64,000 nt of DNA from Diplosphaera chodatii (GCA_032358165.1 JAALGY010000008.1:1674001-1738000); one strand, 5' to 3'. Shown: positions 45,183 through 57,703, counted from the first letter of the stretch. The notes: generated by a model from the letters alone, not told the origin. Program-made: numbers and translations.

Positions 45183-48100
45183 ATGGGCATCACCAACCTG
45201 TGGACGTTGCTGAACACTGAGGGTCTGGCGCCGAAGCTCGAGGTGACCCGGTCGTGTGGCTGGCACACAACCTTTGACTCGCAAATACGAGATGGCAGAA
45301 CTCGTCAGGAAACTGCCGTGTGTGCACAACCTGCAGGGCGCCAAAGGAGAATACCCAACTATCATGCGCCATGCCTCCGGCAAGGCAGTGGCAGTTGACC
45401 TGAGCGTTTGGCTGATGCAGGTGCTGCTGCTGCTGTGTGCTGCAGCATCCTGACTGCTGCTTGACATCCCATCTCACAGGCCACGAGACACTGCCATTAG
45501 ATTAACACTTACTCCCTGCGCTGCAGGCGACAAATCAGACGGCGACGGATGGGCTCTTCTCAGAGGATGGGCGTGCACTGAAAGTTGTCTTTGAGCGGGT
45601 GAGACCCCGTGTGGGCAGCAGAAGAGGCTCAGTGTGCGCCTCAGGCTGAAGCTCATGCAACAAGGCAGATTGCGAAACTGGGTACCCACTGCTGCAGACC
45701 ATCAACTGGCTGCGGCACGGTGTGACGCCGATTGGTGTGGCGGAGGGACTCGCTCCAGCTGAGAAGCTGGCCACGCTGCAGACGCGGTCCATGGCGCTGT
45801 ACGGCATTGCGCGCAGCTCCGCTCCGCCCGCCTTTGGCAACCTGCAGCGCATGTCGCAGGCCGCGTGTAGGCTGCTGGATACCATGGTGTGTCTCCGCCT
45901 GCCCACCTCTGAGTTTGCCAACGGTTAGCCTGATCAGCTCGACATTCGCCTAAGCAGCGACTACCTGGCTAGAAGATGCACGACGGGGTTCGTCTTCACC
46001 CAGCCGACTTGTACACCCACAACTGACTGTGGGTGTACAACGATTTTGCTGCAGGGCCTGCCCACACTGACAGCACCAGGTGAGGCTGAGGCGGCCGCGG
46101 CTGCGCTCAATGCAGCTGGGCACGTGGATGCAGCCGGCACGCCTGATGCCGATGCGCTGCTGTTTGGCGCGACAGAAGTGTTTCACACGCTCAAGCTGCT
46201 GGTGAGGTTCACCTGAGCTTGATGCAGCGGACACAACCTTCCTTACCTGCGCTCGATTTCTGGCTGATGCGTGACTGCATGACATGCGACCATGCAAACA
46301 TCTATCACCCAACGATGTCCGTTTTCAGCGAACACATGGCTGTGCAGACACACAGCCCGCACGAGGCAGTGTTGAAGCGTTGCCAAACGGCGGAGGTGTG
46401 CCGGGCGCTTGGTGCATCAGAATCAGCCGCAGTATCAGTGAGCAACGCCCAATTCTGCCGGCTTTTAAGATGTCTTGACCTTCTGGCACGGCTGTACTTG
46501 TTGGGTAGCCTTTGGAAATCCTGACGTGAGCCTAATGATTTATAGTTCTGTACGTTCAGGCCCTGACAGCCGTTGCGCTGCTGTGTGGCGGGGACTATGA
46601 TGAGGGTGGCGGCGCTGGCATGGTGGGGCCGAGACAGGCATTTGCTATTGTGCGGAAGCTCCTTGCCGATGCCCGTGAGGTATGCTGCGTGCGCTGTTAC
46701 ATGCTAGCAATTGTCAACATTGCATGTTCGGCATGGTTGAACTTCTCAGCCTGCAGATGCTCAGCAGAGCACTGATCAGTGTCCCAGACATGGTGATGTG
46801 TACTTCAGGCGGGCAGGGATGACAGCGATGTCCTTGCGCTGCTGGCTGCGGAGCTCGCTGCTCCGCCACAGCTGCCAGAGTTCAGCAGTCTCAAAGGCTG
46901 CACGCGCTGCAAACGCTGCGGTGCGCCATCAGACGCAATCCACGCGTCTGGAAGCATTACTTGCTGCACAAGATGGTGCTTGGCGTGTTCAACCGTCAAC
47001 ATCCTGTGTGTGCGCGTGCAGGTCACGATGGACATCGGCAGGCCAAGATTGCCAAGCACTCGAACCGCAACCCTTGCCAAGACTGCCCGCTCACAGATGA
47101 CGGTGCTTGTGCTGAGGTCTCACCCCTCCCAGAGCTCTGTTGCTGCCGCTTCTGCCGCACCGCTGGGGCCCGCCTGCTTGCGAGGGTGCGGCATTCTGAG
47201 AGTGTGTGCACAAGATTCCTGCTTTGTATTTTTCTGCAGCGACGGATATATGGCAGGTGCCATGACAAGAGTGACAGGCAGCATGCCACCTTCAGCTAGT
47301 TGGCCGCATAACGTTACCAGCAGCTTTGATGCAGGTGATCACCAGGGCTCGTGCTACTGAGGGCTTCATGCAGCGTGCGCGCACTGCAGAGCGTGCCTAC
47401 GCGCAGCAGGCGGCGCAGGCCGCTGACGCGGTGGCAGACTTTGCTGAGGAGCAGGGCATAGCAGAGGGCGAGCGTCTGACATGGTGTGCAGAGCTCGTGC
47501 TCTCGCTGCATTGCTCCGTGATTGCTCAGCACTGGCTAGCTGCCTGGCGACTGCAACAACATTTGTGTACATGTACGACCAAAGCAATGGTGCTGTGCCG
47601 TGCAAGACATGTTGCGCTGTTGCGCCCAGGCAGCGCCGGCCAGATGTTGATGCGGTGCACACAGTGCTGTCAGAGGCGGGGCTGGTCTGGTCGCGAGAGC
47701 TGGTGCGCGAAAAGCTGTGCCCGCTGCTGCTGGAGTGGGATGCCCGCCACCCCAAGCGGGTATGCTTACAGCGCGCAAGCAAGCCTGCAGCGAGGTCGGC
47801 TGCATGGGACATGTTGCTGGAGGTCGGGTGACACGACATGGACCAGCATGCAACCGAGCTCTCCATATGATGGGTCATCGTGCTTTGCAGGGTGCGCAGT
47901 TCGTACCTGTGGAGATCAAAGCATTGCAGCAGCAACGCGGGCTGGCGGAGGCGGACTTGTGGCGCTACATCGTGGTGTGGCGCCGCCATCGAGATGCGAA
48001 TGATGAGGTGTGCTTCGGCAGCCCAGGGTATCCCGGCTGCAGATTTCGTACGGTTGATGGTGACAGATCGTGGTGTACTACATTGCAGGCGCCAAGGCTG

Positions 48101-49783
48101 ATCCCTTTGGCAGAGCGTCCCTTTGATAGAGCGTTCAGTTGGAACGCTCAGTGTTGCTGCGCAGGATGTCGAGGCAGACACCGCCTGGCTGTTGGCGTCA
48201 ACAGCAGACGCCCGCTCAGCACGCAAGGCGGTCATTGCAGCCACGTTCCCCCAGCTTGTGTCTGCCTTCAAACAGAAGTGAGCTGGGGCTCTGCCACCCT
48301 GGCGTCATCTGTTGCGACAGTTCCCCCTAAATTGGAGCTTGGCGACTTATGTGTGCTTTGTTTCTTGAGGCTCAAAGCCGTTCATTTGCTACACATTCAC
48401 ATGGCTGAATTGCGTGCTTCGGATCACAGGCTGCAAGACAAGGCGAGAACGCAGGCAGACAAAGAGGCGCGGGCTGTCAGGAAGGCTGCCGCCGGCAAGT
48501 CGAACGGCACGCTGGACAGCTTCATCAATCGTGTCAAATACAAGGTGCCTTATGCACGATGGCTGTTGACCTTGCTGCATGTACTCAACGAAGACGTGGC
48601 AGGTTTCAGCTTTATGCACGTCTGGTGTGACAACTGCACAGCCACAGGTACAAACTGCTCAGGGTGCTTTGCCTTCAGATGTTCAATCTCAGGCTGCAGC
48701 CCTGCGTGAGGCCCCACAGTCATGCATCTTCACATGCAGCCGGTGGACGTGGAGCAGCAGTCGAGGGTGGCAGTGGGCGCCAAAGCCAGCGCAGCTGACC
48801 GGCCGCCAATTGGCGCTGCCTCGCCCAAGAAGAAGCAACGCACGCCCACCAAGCCGGTGAGCGGCAAGCTGCAGCAGCACACTGTCGCATGATACAATGC
48901 ATCGCATTCACTGCACGTCAACGTGACAGCACACCAGAGAAGTGCAGCAGTCACCGCTGCCATCGCGCAAGCCTGCAACTTTCTCGTTTGGTCTGTGCAG
49001 GCACGACCCAGCCGGATCACCGATATCTTTGACAAAGCTATGCCGGCAGAGCTGGCCCGGCCTTCACAGCATTGTGCAGCGGCACAGCCAGAGCCTGCAG
49101 CTAAGGTTGCAGCGGAGACAGTGCTGCGTACGCCACACCTGTCCGGCAAGTTCGGTGCGATGGGTATGGCATCGCCAGCTGCAGCCGATGCAGGTCAGCG
49201 CCCTACAGGGCAGCCACAGTCAGGAGGGCTCAACAGGGCGCGCAAGCAGCTGTTCGTTGCAGGGCCAGCTGCCAGCGGGTCAAGTGAGCAGGTCTCTGGT
49301 CAGGCGTCTCACGGCAGTCAGAGTTGCAGCGAAGCGGCAGCAGGATACGCGGGCATCACGTCTGCTGGCAGAGCACCTCATGCCACGGCAGAGGCCCTAT
49401 CATCAGAGGAGATGTCCTGGCCGGATACTGGCAGCTACATCAGTAGCAGATGCAAGCGGCAAACAGACGTAGATGGTGGTGCCGCACACCTGCAGCAACC
49501 AGCACAGCAACAGAAGGCGGGCAGAAAGGCGGCCCGGTCTAGGCTGCCCGAGCAGAGCGTCGCAAGGGCCTCAGAGCTGCGGGCATTGCAGCCCAGTGGT
49601 GCTGCAGTGTCCGGTGCCCAGCAGCTGCCAGATGCACGGGAACAGCAGGTGTTGAGCCATGCTGTGGCATCGGCAGCCAGGGTGGCAGCAGAGCAGCTGC
49701 TGTCCGAGTGCAGCACACCCATTGATCTCGTCACGCAGGAGCGCCCACCTGAAGTTGTTGATCTCACTGCCACGAGCAGCTGA
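45183..49783 (+). CDS. GEN1-type XPG-family Holliday junction/flap nuclease, copy A
   Basis: MGITNLWTLLNTEGLAPKLE opens the XPG N domain, followed by ASGKAVAVDLSVWLMQ, ALKVVFER, TINWLRHGVTPIGVAEGLAP and ACRLLDTM. The I-domain is GLPTLTAPGEAEAAAAALN with TPDADALLFGATEV. VALLCGGDYDEGG supplies the last acidic site. A Cys cluster (GCTRCKRCG), helices RARATEGFMQRARTAERAYA, and a GEN1-like chromodomain (GAQFVPVEIKALQQQ, DLWRYIVVWRRHRD) follow. The C-terminal part is disordered with a nuclear-localisation-like PKKKQRTPTKP and a last exon at about 49002-49783. GEN1/Yen1 enzymes resolve Holliday junctions by paired nicks. Catalytic acidic residues appear intact. Exons match copy B in position and phase through most of the nuclease core. 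The exon around 48090-48290 was chosen from the frame giving FPQLVSAFKQK. Confidence 0.85.
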
Positions 49784-50070
49784 CCACGATGCAGCCAGCG
49801 TGTCGTGCCATGTGCCACATGTCTCACGATGACAGCAGAACAACCAGCAAAGAATAATCCAACTGGGGTTGTGTATCATATTGGTTGTACGAGGTTGACA
49901 TGTGTTGCTGGGGTTTTCCGACCATATAAACTCGACTGCTGAACAACTTGACTGCAGACAGCTACTCTACCGACCAAACCGTGTGTCAATCCATTTCTGT
50001 AGCGCTAGCCTCGCTCCCTACTCAACCCTGCCGTCCTCGACGCCAGCCATGCGCAGTTGCAGTGCGTCAT
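49784..50070. other. Short convergent spacer
   Basis: Lies between the stop codons of GEN1-type copy A (+) and Hsp10 (-). The sequence is noticeably more AT-rich than neighbouring exons. No gene is seen; likely 3' UTRs. Confidence 0.4.
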
Positions 50071-50933
50071 TCATTGAATCAGCACACCCAGAATGTCCTC
50101 CGACCTGTAGATGGTGAACTTTTCGCCGCCCAGCTCCAGCGGCTGGCCGCCGTACTCCGGCAGCATCACGGTGTCGCCCTCCTTGACGTCCACCGGGATG
50201 ACCTCTCCCGTGTTGGTGCGCCGCCCGGGGCCCACCGCCACCACCTGCCCCTCGTTGATCTGCAGTGCGCACAGGTGGTCAATAGCGTCAGCCACATACC
50301 ACACACCGATGGCCAAAGGGTTGGGCTCGGTGGCATCTTGTGCCGGGTGTCATCGGACTGCAAAACAGCAGCTGATCTTGTTGTGGTCAACTGGCCTGCA
50401 TCTGGTGGTGGCACATCGCAGCCCACAACCCACAGGAAGTAGACGCTGCAGGCGCACTAAGGGGATGTCAGCCGATCAGTAACAGCACATCACGCCTCGT
50501 TGGATCGCCCAAAATTAAATGATGATAACGCTTGCAACATGCATCTATGGGCTACAAACACCAAAATGAAGAAGCTTCCAGAGGTGATGCAGCGCATCGA
50601 ATGCTGACTGTGGAAGTCAAATGCCACAGTAGCGGCCTCAAGGTAGATCGCATGGTCATCAACGTGTGTGACAACAGACTATCTGCAGCCTGCTGCTCAT
50701 GTATACTGCTTTCAGACACATGCACCAAACTCCGTGACGGCCAGCAACATTCATTCGCATGCTGACAGCCGAAGCGTGCGCGTGAACGCAACACATGGAT
50801 CAGATAATATGTTAACGAAGCCACAGACCTTGCTTGCTGTCTCTGGCAGCAGCACTCCGCCAATGGACTTCTCTGGGGCTGCCACCTTTTGCACCAGCAC
50901 GCGGTCGAGCAGCGGGATAAGACGCCTCGACAT
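50071..50933 (-). CDS. CPN10: Mitochondrial co-chaperonin Hsp10 (CPN10/GroES)
   Basis: Two exons, 50829-50933 and 50071-50259 (minus), give exactly 97 residues. Exon 1 encodes MSRRLIPLLDRVLVQKVAAP and the mobile loop EKSIGGVLLPETASK with the I-G-G-V-x-L-P chaperonin contact. Exon 2 encodes INEGQVVAVGPGRRTNTGEV, VDVKEGDTVMLPEYGGQPLE and YRSEDILGVLIQ. The length is that of single-domain Hsp10, not the double plastid Cpn20. Hsp10 caps Hsp60 during protein folding in the mitochondrial matrix, and such proteins import without a cleaved presequence. The start is the Met eight residues into the longer frame that opens at 50957, because it begins the conserved sequence. Confidence 0.95.
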
Positions 50934-51293
50934 GTCGGGCACCTCACACGTTGACACTCTGTATCACGCGTCTGTATCAACAACAGAGTATGCACATGGA
51001 GGCTGCCCAAGCAGCGATGCATGACGAGCGAGGGAAGTCGCTGCACATGCCCCCTGAGCTTTCGAGTGCTGGTAGGGCATGTCAGAACGCTGTTTCCACA
51101 CGATCTTCGAATCTGTTACGATCACCAAGTGAGTGTCCGCAGGGTCGAATAGCGTGTGACAAAGCAGGGCCATTGATCGGGATCGTCCGCGAGGCGACAA
51201 CTAGCTGGCATCGCAAGCTTCGAGCACAGTCATTGGTAGCACTTCAATGGTCTCTTTTCGGTAGTGCTGGGCGTTTTGTGGCGTGTGACAGCT
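50934..51293. promoter_or_regulatory. Shared divergent promoter region (Hsp10 / CDP-DAG synthase)
   Basis: 360 bases lie between oppositely directed start codons. No gene is seen. I could not identify a convincing heat-shock element by eye. Confidence 0.4.
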
Positions 51294-54200
51294 ATGTCGC
51301 GCATGACGACGCGTTCAGGCGGCGTGCCGGATGGTGATGGTGATGCAGCAGAGCGCGACCCCCTTGCCGCAAAGGACACCGCTTTTGATGTGAGTCAGGC
51401 ACTCCACCCTCTACAGCGGTGTCTCAGCTGGGCAGCTGTAGAGCTTCATGGGCAAGTCGCCAGCGAGCATGCTGCTGACATTGCGCAAGGACTGACGCCG
51501 AGGCTGGCATCCGCCATAGTCTTCCTGACGCTATGCATGCAATCTGCAGCAACAATTGTAGCAACGATGTCACACTCCAGGGTGAAAGTGGGCGTTGTTC
51601 GCTCCTCAGCAGCATCAACGGCTGCTGCGCGCCCATGCTGCATCATGTGTGCTGCAGCAGGGCTCCCCACCTGTGCGGAACGCAGCTGCAGCAGCCAAGC
51701 TGGAGGGAATACGCGGCAGCGTGGCCAGCATGGGCGCAGCACCATCCGTCAGCAGCCTGGATGGGGACTATCAGTATGACGCGCAGTACGACACGGACAC
51801 GCCCGTGCCGCTGCCGCTGCCACAGCCTGCAGAGCATGATGTGAGTGCCTGCATGTATCGCCACCCTCTTGGCGTGCTGCATGCTCTATGCTGGACGCTC
51901 CCAGCAACATCATACCTGTGGGCAGTCTTCATGATGGTTTACAGCATGATATGTTCATGCTGTAGTCGCAAAGTCGCTATCAGAAGATGTGGGTGCGCAC
52001 AAAGTCGACGGTCGCCATGATTGGCGGCTTCATCTTCTTCATCTACATGGGGCATGTGCCACTCATGTTCCTCATCTTCGCGATCCAGGTGCCAATGCAC
52101 CAAGTGTCTCGTGAGCAGCATCGTGTTGTACGCCTGTGTCAGCACAGGCCGCCCGACATGCGGATGGTGCTTGTCGACATGTAGGCGACGATGTGTCGGG
52201 AGCTGTTCAAGCTTGCGCGGGACGGGCAGCAGCAGCAGCACCACCGGAAGCCGCGGCCGCGGCCCAATGCGGTGCTGGGCACACGCTTCCAGCAGTGGTC
52301 GTTCTTCTGCATCGCAGCTTTCTGGATGTACCTCAGGTGGGTTGTTGCTGCGCCTGCCATTGCTTGCTTAGCGGTATCTGCAAGGGAAGCAAGCATGCTG
52401 TCAGGGATCACATCATCAGCATACAATCGGATTGCCCATGTTGTCCAAACTCGCCTGGCATTGCGCTACTGCAGGTTTATCCAGAAAAATCTGCTGGTGG
52501 AGATCACCTCGAATGCACGGCTAGCGCGGCTCTTTGGCTGGTTGCTGCGGCGGCATACCTTCGTGTCATATTCGCTGTACACAGCAGGTACCGTACTTAA
52601 CCAAGTGGTTGTTGTGTTCTTGCAGGCATCTGATGCCTGGTTGATGCCTCTGATGGGTATCATGTGCAGGGGTTATATTTCGACTAATTTGCAGGCATGA
52701 TGCAGCTGCTCGTGGCATCCACATAGCTGGCTCTGCCCTGCAGGCATCATCAATTTTGTGCTGGCGCTAGAGAAGGGCCACTACCTCTGGCAGTTTGGCC
52801 AGTATGCATGGACGCACATGATCCTGCTGGTCGTGTTCATCCCCACCAGCTTCTTCGTCTCCAACATCTTCGATGGCCTGATCTGGTTCCTGCTGCCCTG
52901 CGCACTCGTCATCATCAACGACATCAGCGCATACCTCACAGGCACAGCTTCCACATCCTGCTGCTTGCTCCCCCATGTCACTGGTTGGGCCATGGAGAAT
53001 GAGGTGCTTCTGGATGTAGACCTACTCGGGCAGACTTGGAATGCATCCATTGACGTCTCTCATCGACCTAACCCACGTCTGCTGTCGATGCGGGTGACTG
53101 CATGTATGCAGGGTTCTTCTTTGGCCGGACGCCGCTGATCAAGCTGTCACCGAAGAAGACATGGGAAGGTTTTGTGGGTGGCGCACTGCTGACGCTGGTT
53201 GCCTCATGGTACCTGGCGCGCTACATGTCGCGCTTCCCCTGGATGATCTGCGAGCGCACCGTGAGCATCTGCGCTACCATCTCATCGAGTGGCAGGCAGT
53301 TTGCCTATGTTACCATTGCTGCTCAACTTTGCTGTCCAACAGCAATAGCTCGTCCGCTCCGTGGCATGTACCTCTGCAAAATGGACATGACAAAAGACGA
53401 CAGAGTGCTCGGAGATGATGGTCTTGCAAAGCAGTACCACAGCCGCGGCAAACCAAGTTGGGCTGCGTGTGCAGGACCTGTCCATGGGGTGGCTGCACTG
53501 TGAGCCGGACAGCATCTTCCGGGATCACGTGTTTTCGACGGCGGGCATCGCCGCCAAGCTGTCGCCCGCCGCGGTCGCACGGCTGGCGGCGGTTGGCCGT
53601 GAGCTGCCGCCCGCCCTGGCAGCCCGCATCTGGAACTTCAGCATGGTGGCGGCTCCCATGCAGTTCCATGCGCTGGTGAGAGATGTGCAACTGTCACCAG
53701 CCTGGAGGTTGAGGGCCGAGCTGTGGCTGCAACTTGCACATAGACCACACTGGCACAGCTGTATGAGTTGGCCACCACCGATCATGGCCTCTGCCAGATG
53801 GCAACAGATGGTTCCCTACAGTTGCCGATGAATGATATGTCATGCAAGAGACGAGTCTGCAGCTGGTGTGGACCAGTGTCATTCTGCTGCCATGAGAAGC
53901 ATGTGTACTGAGCTGGCCAATGCCTCACCAGTGCTCGAGTGTGTCTGATGCAGGTGCTGTCGCTGTTTGCCAGCGTGATCGCGCCCTTTGGTGGCTTCTT
54001 TGCCAGCGGCTTCAAGCGTGGCTTCAAGATCAAGGACTTTGGCAACAGCATTCCAGGGCATGGTGGCATGACTGATCGCATGGACTGTCAGGTCAGCATT
54101 GCTCCCTGCGTGTTTTTTGTGGCAGCGAATCCCACTCAGACGGCAGCATGCAAACACCGGTGCTTGTTTGCTGAGTCTCCTCATGCTTCTCGCGGAGGAA

Positions 54201-54842
54201 TGTGAATAGCAGGAGTCCAGCCTCTACAACCGACCTGCTGGGGCAGAGTGTCACAGGGGCTGATTTAGCGTCGCATGCTCGCAGGTGGTGATGGCGGTGT
54301 TCTCATATCTGTACTTCAACAACGTGGTTGCGCGGCAGACAGTCACCGTCGGCTACATGCTGCAGAAGAGCCTGCAGCTGGACGGCCCCCACATGCTCGA
54401 GCTTTTCACGAAGCTAGGTGCGCCACATTTGCTGACAGGGCATTGCAGGACATGTCAGCTTGAAATGGGTGACACGTGCATGCAGTTGCTTATGCCACCT
54501 GATGACCCTGTGCAGCAAGCGCATGGCACTGCTGCCTTTGCGCCACTGGTATCTCACATGGTGCTCTGCCCCGTGCACCGCAGGCAATATGCTGGTGGGT
54601 GAGAAGGTGCTGCCAGAGCGCTTTTCAGACGACTTCACCCGTCTTCTGCGGCGGTATCAGGTGTGCCGTGTGCAAGGCCATTGCATTCGGTTGCTGATGA
54701 TGACATCTCTAAGGCAGGGTCGCTGGGATCACACGTAGCCGACAAATGTGGCTCACACGTAGCCTACAAATGTGGCCTGTAAAATTGTGACCTGGCTGCT
54801 GTGCAGGTGCCTGTGAAGAGCGACTTCCCAGCATTGATCTAA
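51294..54842 (+). CDS. CDP-diacylglycerol synthase (phosphatidate cytidylyltransferase)
   Basis: The N-terminus [20 protein letters not shown] leads to a polar region, then membrane segments: [70 protein letters not shown]. The family hallmark [20 protein letters not shown] follows, and later the CDS signature [19 protein letters not shown] with MTDRMDCQ, which fits the PROSITE pattern residue for residue. The product makes CDP-diacylglycerol from phosphatidate and CTP, feeding phosphatidylinositol and phosphatidylglycerol synthesis, probably in the ER. The intron after AYLTG starts with GC at 52942. The final exon (about 54808-54842) gives [11 protein letters not shown] and TAA; unspliced reading would instead stop at 54738. 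Confidence 0.92.
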
Positions 54843-55217
54843 GCCGCACATGTCACCTTCACCTCCAGCAAGTGTAGAGCAAAGCCAGCAAAGTATCACG
54901 GGTCGTGCAGACGCTCTGCTGCATAGCGTTGTGATGTGAACTGATGGATCCCAGAAGCATAGCACATTGGCAATAGCAGTGACTAGCAGGAGATCAGTCA
55001 TCAGGGGGATGCAGCAGGCAGATGATTGCTCTGCACATCCCATAAGGAAATCTGGATGGTTCAGCTGCAAGATGGGCATCACACAGCAGTGATGACCACA
55101 TGGGTTTTGTATGTTACAGCTCTTTAGCAACTTGTAGGTGTACAATTGTTTGGGTCCATGCGCAAACTATCAGGCTACATATGCATGAGCGGCGGATCGA
55201 AGGCTGTGCGCTGACCT
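54843..55217. other. Convergent intergenic stretch
   Basis: Lies between the CDP-DAG synthase stop (+) and the TFIIA gamma stop (-). No gene is seen; likely the two 3' UTRs. A 20-base near-repeat (cacgtagcc...acaaatgtgg) occurs just upstream at about 54733-54774. Confidence 0.4.
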
Positions 55218-56100
55218 TCAGAGCACCACCAACTTCGCGTCCACCTGCACAGCAAGGTTTCCCAACTCATCACCGAGTGGCTGGGCGCCTGCGTTCTGCT
55301 CTGTCAAGCTGCACATCGTGCGCCCCAACAGGGCGTGTTCGCAAACGAGCGCCAACCCTAGTTGTTGCAGCAATGCAATCACAGCCCTCGGCACAGCCTG
55401 CGCATCAATTATCCGCACCGCGATGATCTTGACCTTGTCCACGTGCACCTCGGGCGCACTGATGGTGGACCCCGAGCCTGTGGCGCTCGTCTTGAAGCTG
55501 GCGTCCGACACCAGGAACGTCCACACCTGCCAGCCGCAGACAGCAGTCATGCGGTCTGCAAAGGTTTTGCGGACCGTTTGCAGCTGCTGGGTTGCGTTGC
55601 TAAGCTTGCTCACAACACATGTGTGCGCAAAAGCAAGCAGTGGCGTTGGCATGTGCAAAACCCTCGTCTGACAGAGGTCCAACAAGGGTGCCCTCACATT
55701 ATCGCAGAAGCGGTACGTATCAAGCTTGCCCTTGAATGTAGTCTTGGCAGTGACCTCGTTCTCCAATGTGCGGCATGTGGACTGTCCAAATGTGAGGTTT
55801 GACGGTCAGTGATATTGGGGCAGGCTATGACATGCTCAAGCGTGGCAGTCACCTGGAGAGCACGCGGAATGGCCAGTCACCTGGTCGAACTGCACAGGCC
55901 AACGCACACGGTCAGACTAGGAAGATTGAGCCACAGCACGACGCAGTTGTGCATGTGTGCGGACATCTGCCACTGTCAAGCACCTCGGCTAGTATCTTCA
56001 TGGCCAGCGCCGGTGTGATTTTTTCACTGGTGATGAGCTCATCAAGCGCCTCAACCAGGCAATCGCCCAGCTTCGACTGCCTGTACACCTGGTAGCTCAT
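55218..56100 (-). CDS. TOA2: Transcription initiation factor TFIIA gamma subunit
   Basis: Exon 1 from 56100 encodes MSYQVYRQSKLGDCLVEALD and ELITSEKITPALAMKILAE, the N-terminal helical part of TFIIA gamma. The next exon gives LENEVTAKTTFKGKLDTYRF and CDN. The next begins VWTFLVSDASFKTSATG and ends VDKVKIIA, and a short last exon VDAKLVVL ends in TGA at 55218-55220. The product, about 110 residues, has the usual length. TFIIA gamma pairs with the alpha/beta subunits to stabilise TBP on promoters in the nucleus. The intron after exon 1 is placed at GAG before GTGCTT; the residues right after it are less conserved, so that join is the least certain. The insertion TSATGSGSTISAPE replaces a charged loop in other species. 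Confidence 0.93.
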
Positions 56101-56636
56101 GCTGTGTGCACCGCATCACCTGCTGACCATGTGACCCACCCCTGCCTGCACCCTGCCAGAGTCGCGAAGCAGAACGCACTTGTGGAACAGTGGCCAAATT
56201 GTCCAGGCAGTGCTGCACATACAGTGTGCAGACTGGCCGACGAACTTCTATTGTGTCTTCCACATGCACTCGCCGAAAGCAGACCTGCTACCGCAGCTGT
56301 GCCGGCGGTCAATCAGCACATGTGAAATCCTGAACCTCTGCTGGGTTCTTGTGCGAATTGTGCACCGACCCACCGAGTTGAGTTGGTGCGCCCAAAGATG
56401 AGACGCTCCCCCTGCCTGCACAAGCCCCTGAGCAACCCTGACTTCTCCTCACGAACTGGCTCACGCATCGCTCGTACGTCTCATGCCACTACTCAATCGC
56501 ATCCAAATGTGTATTGATCAGACGCGGCTCAACGGTGTGGAGTGATCGGCCTACCACAGCATCGCCACACCAGAAGCTTGTTGCTGCATCTCGAAGTCAC
56601 GTGAGCGCAGTGCGCGGTGTCTGTGCGCCAGCAAAC
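56101..56636. promoter_or_regulatory. Divergent region between TFIIA gamma and thioredoxin z-like gene
   Basis: 536 bases lie between the start codons on opposite strands, with no recognised gene. The frame of the thioredoxin first exon is open upstream to 56514, so a longer N-terminus is possible. Confidence 0.4.
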
Positions 56637-57703
56637 ATGCAAACTGCTGTACCTGGACCTGCTGCAGCCGGTCGCATGCATATGCGCAGCCCGCTGCCTG
56701 CGCAACAGCGGCATGCAGCTGCATGCTCAGCACCAGCGCCGGTGCACATGCGGGTCCCGAGCTGCAGCTTTGTCGCCAGACCCATGCAGCATTGCGCCAG
56801 GAGATCCAGGTGTTCTGGCGCTACACAGGCAGCGGTGAGCTGACAGCAAGACGATCACCGAGGGGCTAGGTCACCTTCAACATTGTCGACGCGGTGTAAT
56901 TTGCATGAGGCAAAGCTGCTGACTGCTGACTGCTGAACACAAGCATGCACGCACGCCCCAGCAGATGATGGTAGTAGTTTGCCATGCGGTAGCAAGCTGT
57001 GGCCAGCATGTTGTGTCACACCTTGGGCGTCTACTGCGGCCTTTGCTGGGTACCCTGGAATAGCCTGCAAACATGGCCAAGGACAACGAGCACATCTGAC
57101 TCGCTGTGGTCCCATGACATGCAGCCGCAGAAGGTGACAGAGGCTGAGCTGCATGTCGCACTCGAAAGCCGCGAGGTGCCAATCATCATTGACTTCTATG
57201 CCACATGGTAAGCTGCACGTCAATGACCAGACGTGCCACTGCACTTTTGCTGTGCGTCATCAACCCATGCATGCGAGTGCCCCAGTCTCACACTGCGCCT
57301 TCGTCCCAAGGTCTGGAACAAAGCCATTGACGGCTCGTGAGTGCTGTGTTCAGGTGCGGGCCGTGTCTGCTGCTCGCCAAAGAGCTAGACCGGGTGGCGG
57401 CAGACTTGGGCGACAGCGTGAAAATCCTGAAGGTTGACACCGACGAGAACCCGGACCTCAGCAGCCAACTGCAGGCATGGCGCTACAGCTCAGTGCTGCA
57501 ACTGCTGGCGAACCTCACAGCCATGATCTCTCGTGCGCACGCTGGGAAGACATCATGTGACAAAATCCCATGCTCCGCAGATCCAGGGGCTCCCGACAAT
57601 GGTGTTTGTGGGGACAGACACCACAAAGCCAGCGCTGCGGACAGAGGGCCTGCTGCCAGCGGAGACGATCAAGCAGATTGTGACGGATGAGATCGGCGGG
57701 TGA
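56637..57703 (+). CDS. Plastid thioredoxin, TRX z/CITRX type
   Basis: Four exons, 56637-56834, 57125-57207, 57354-57474 and 57581-57703, give 174 residues. The first exon is a Ala/Arg/Ser/Met-rich transit-like peptide (RRSRCSGATQAA at its end). The mature part reads KVTEAELHVALESREVPIII, DFYATWCGPCLLLAKELDRV (active site WCGPC intact, split by an intron inside the Trp codon), DSVKILKVDTDENPDLSSQL, IQGLPTMVFVGTDTTKPALR and TEGLLPAETIKQIV. The ALRTEGLLP ending is typical of CITRX/TRX z rather than m, f, x or y thioredoxins. In plants TRX z associates with the plastid-encoded RNA polymerase complex. The third intron appears to use a GC donor at 57475, since no GT donor nearby keeps the conserved LQ-IQGLPT join. 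Confidence 0.9.

Noticed and set aside
47366..48271. 301-codon minus-strand open frame
   Set aside because: Antisense to GEN1-type exons; no recognisable domain.
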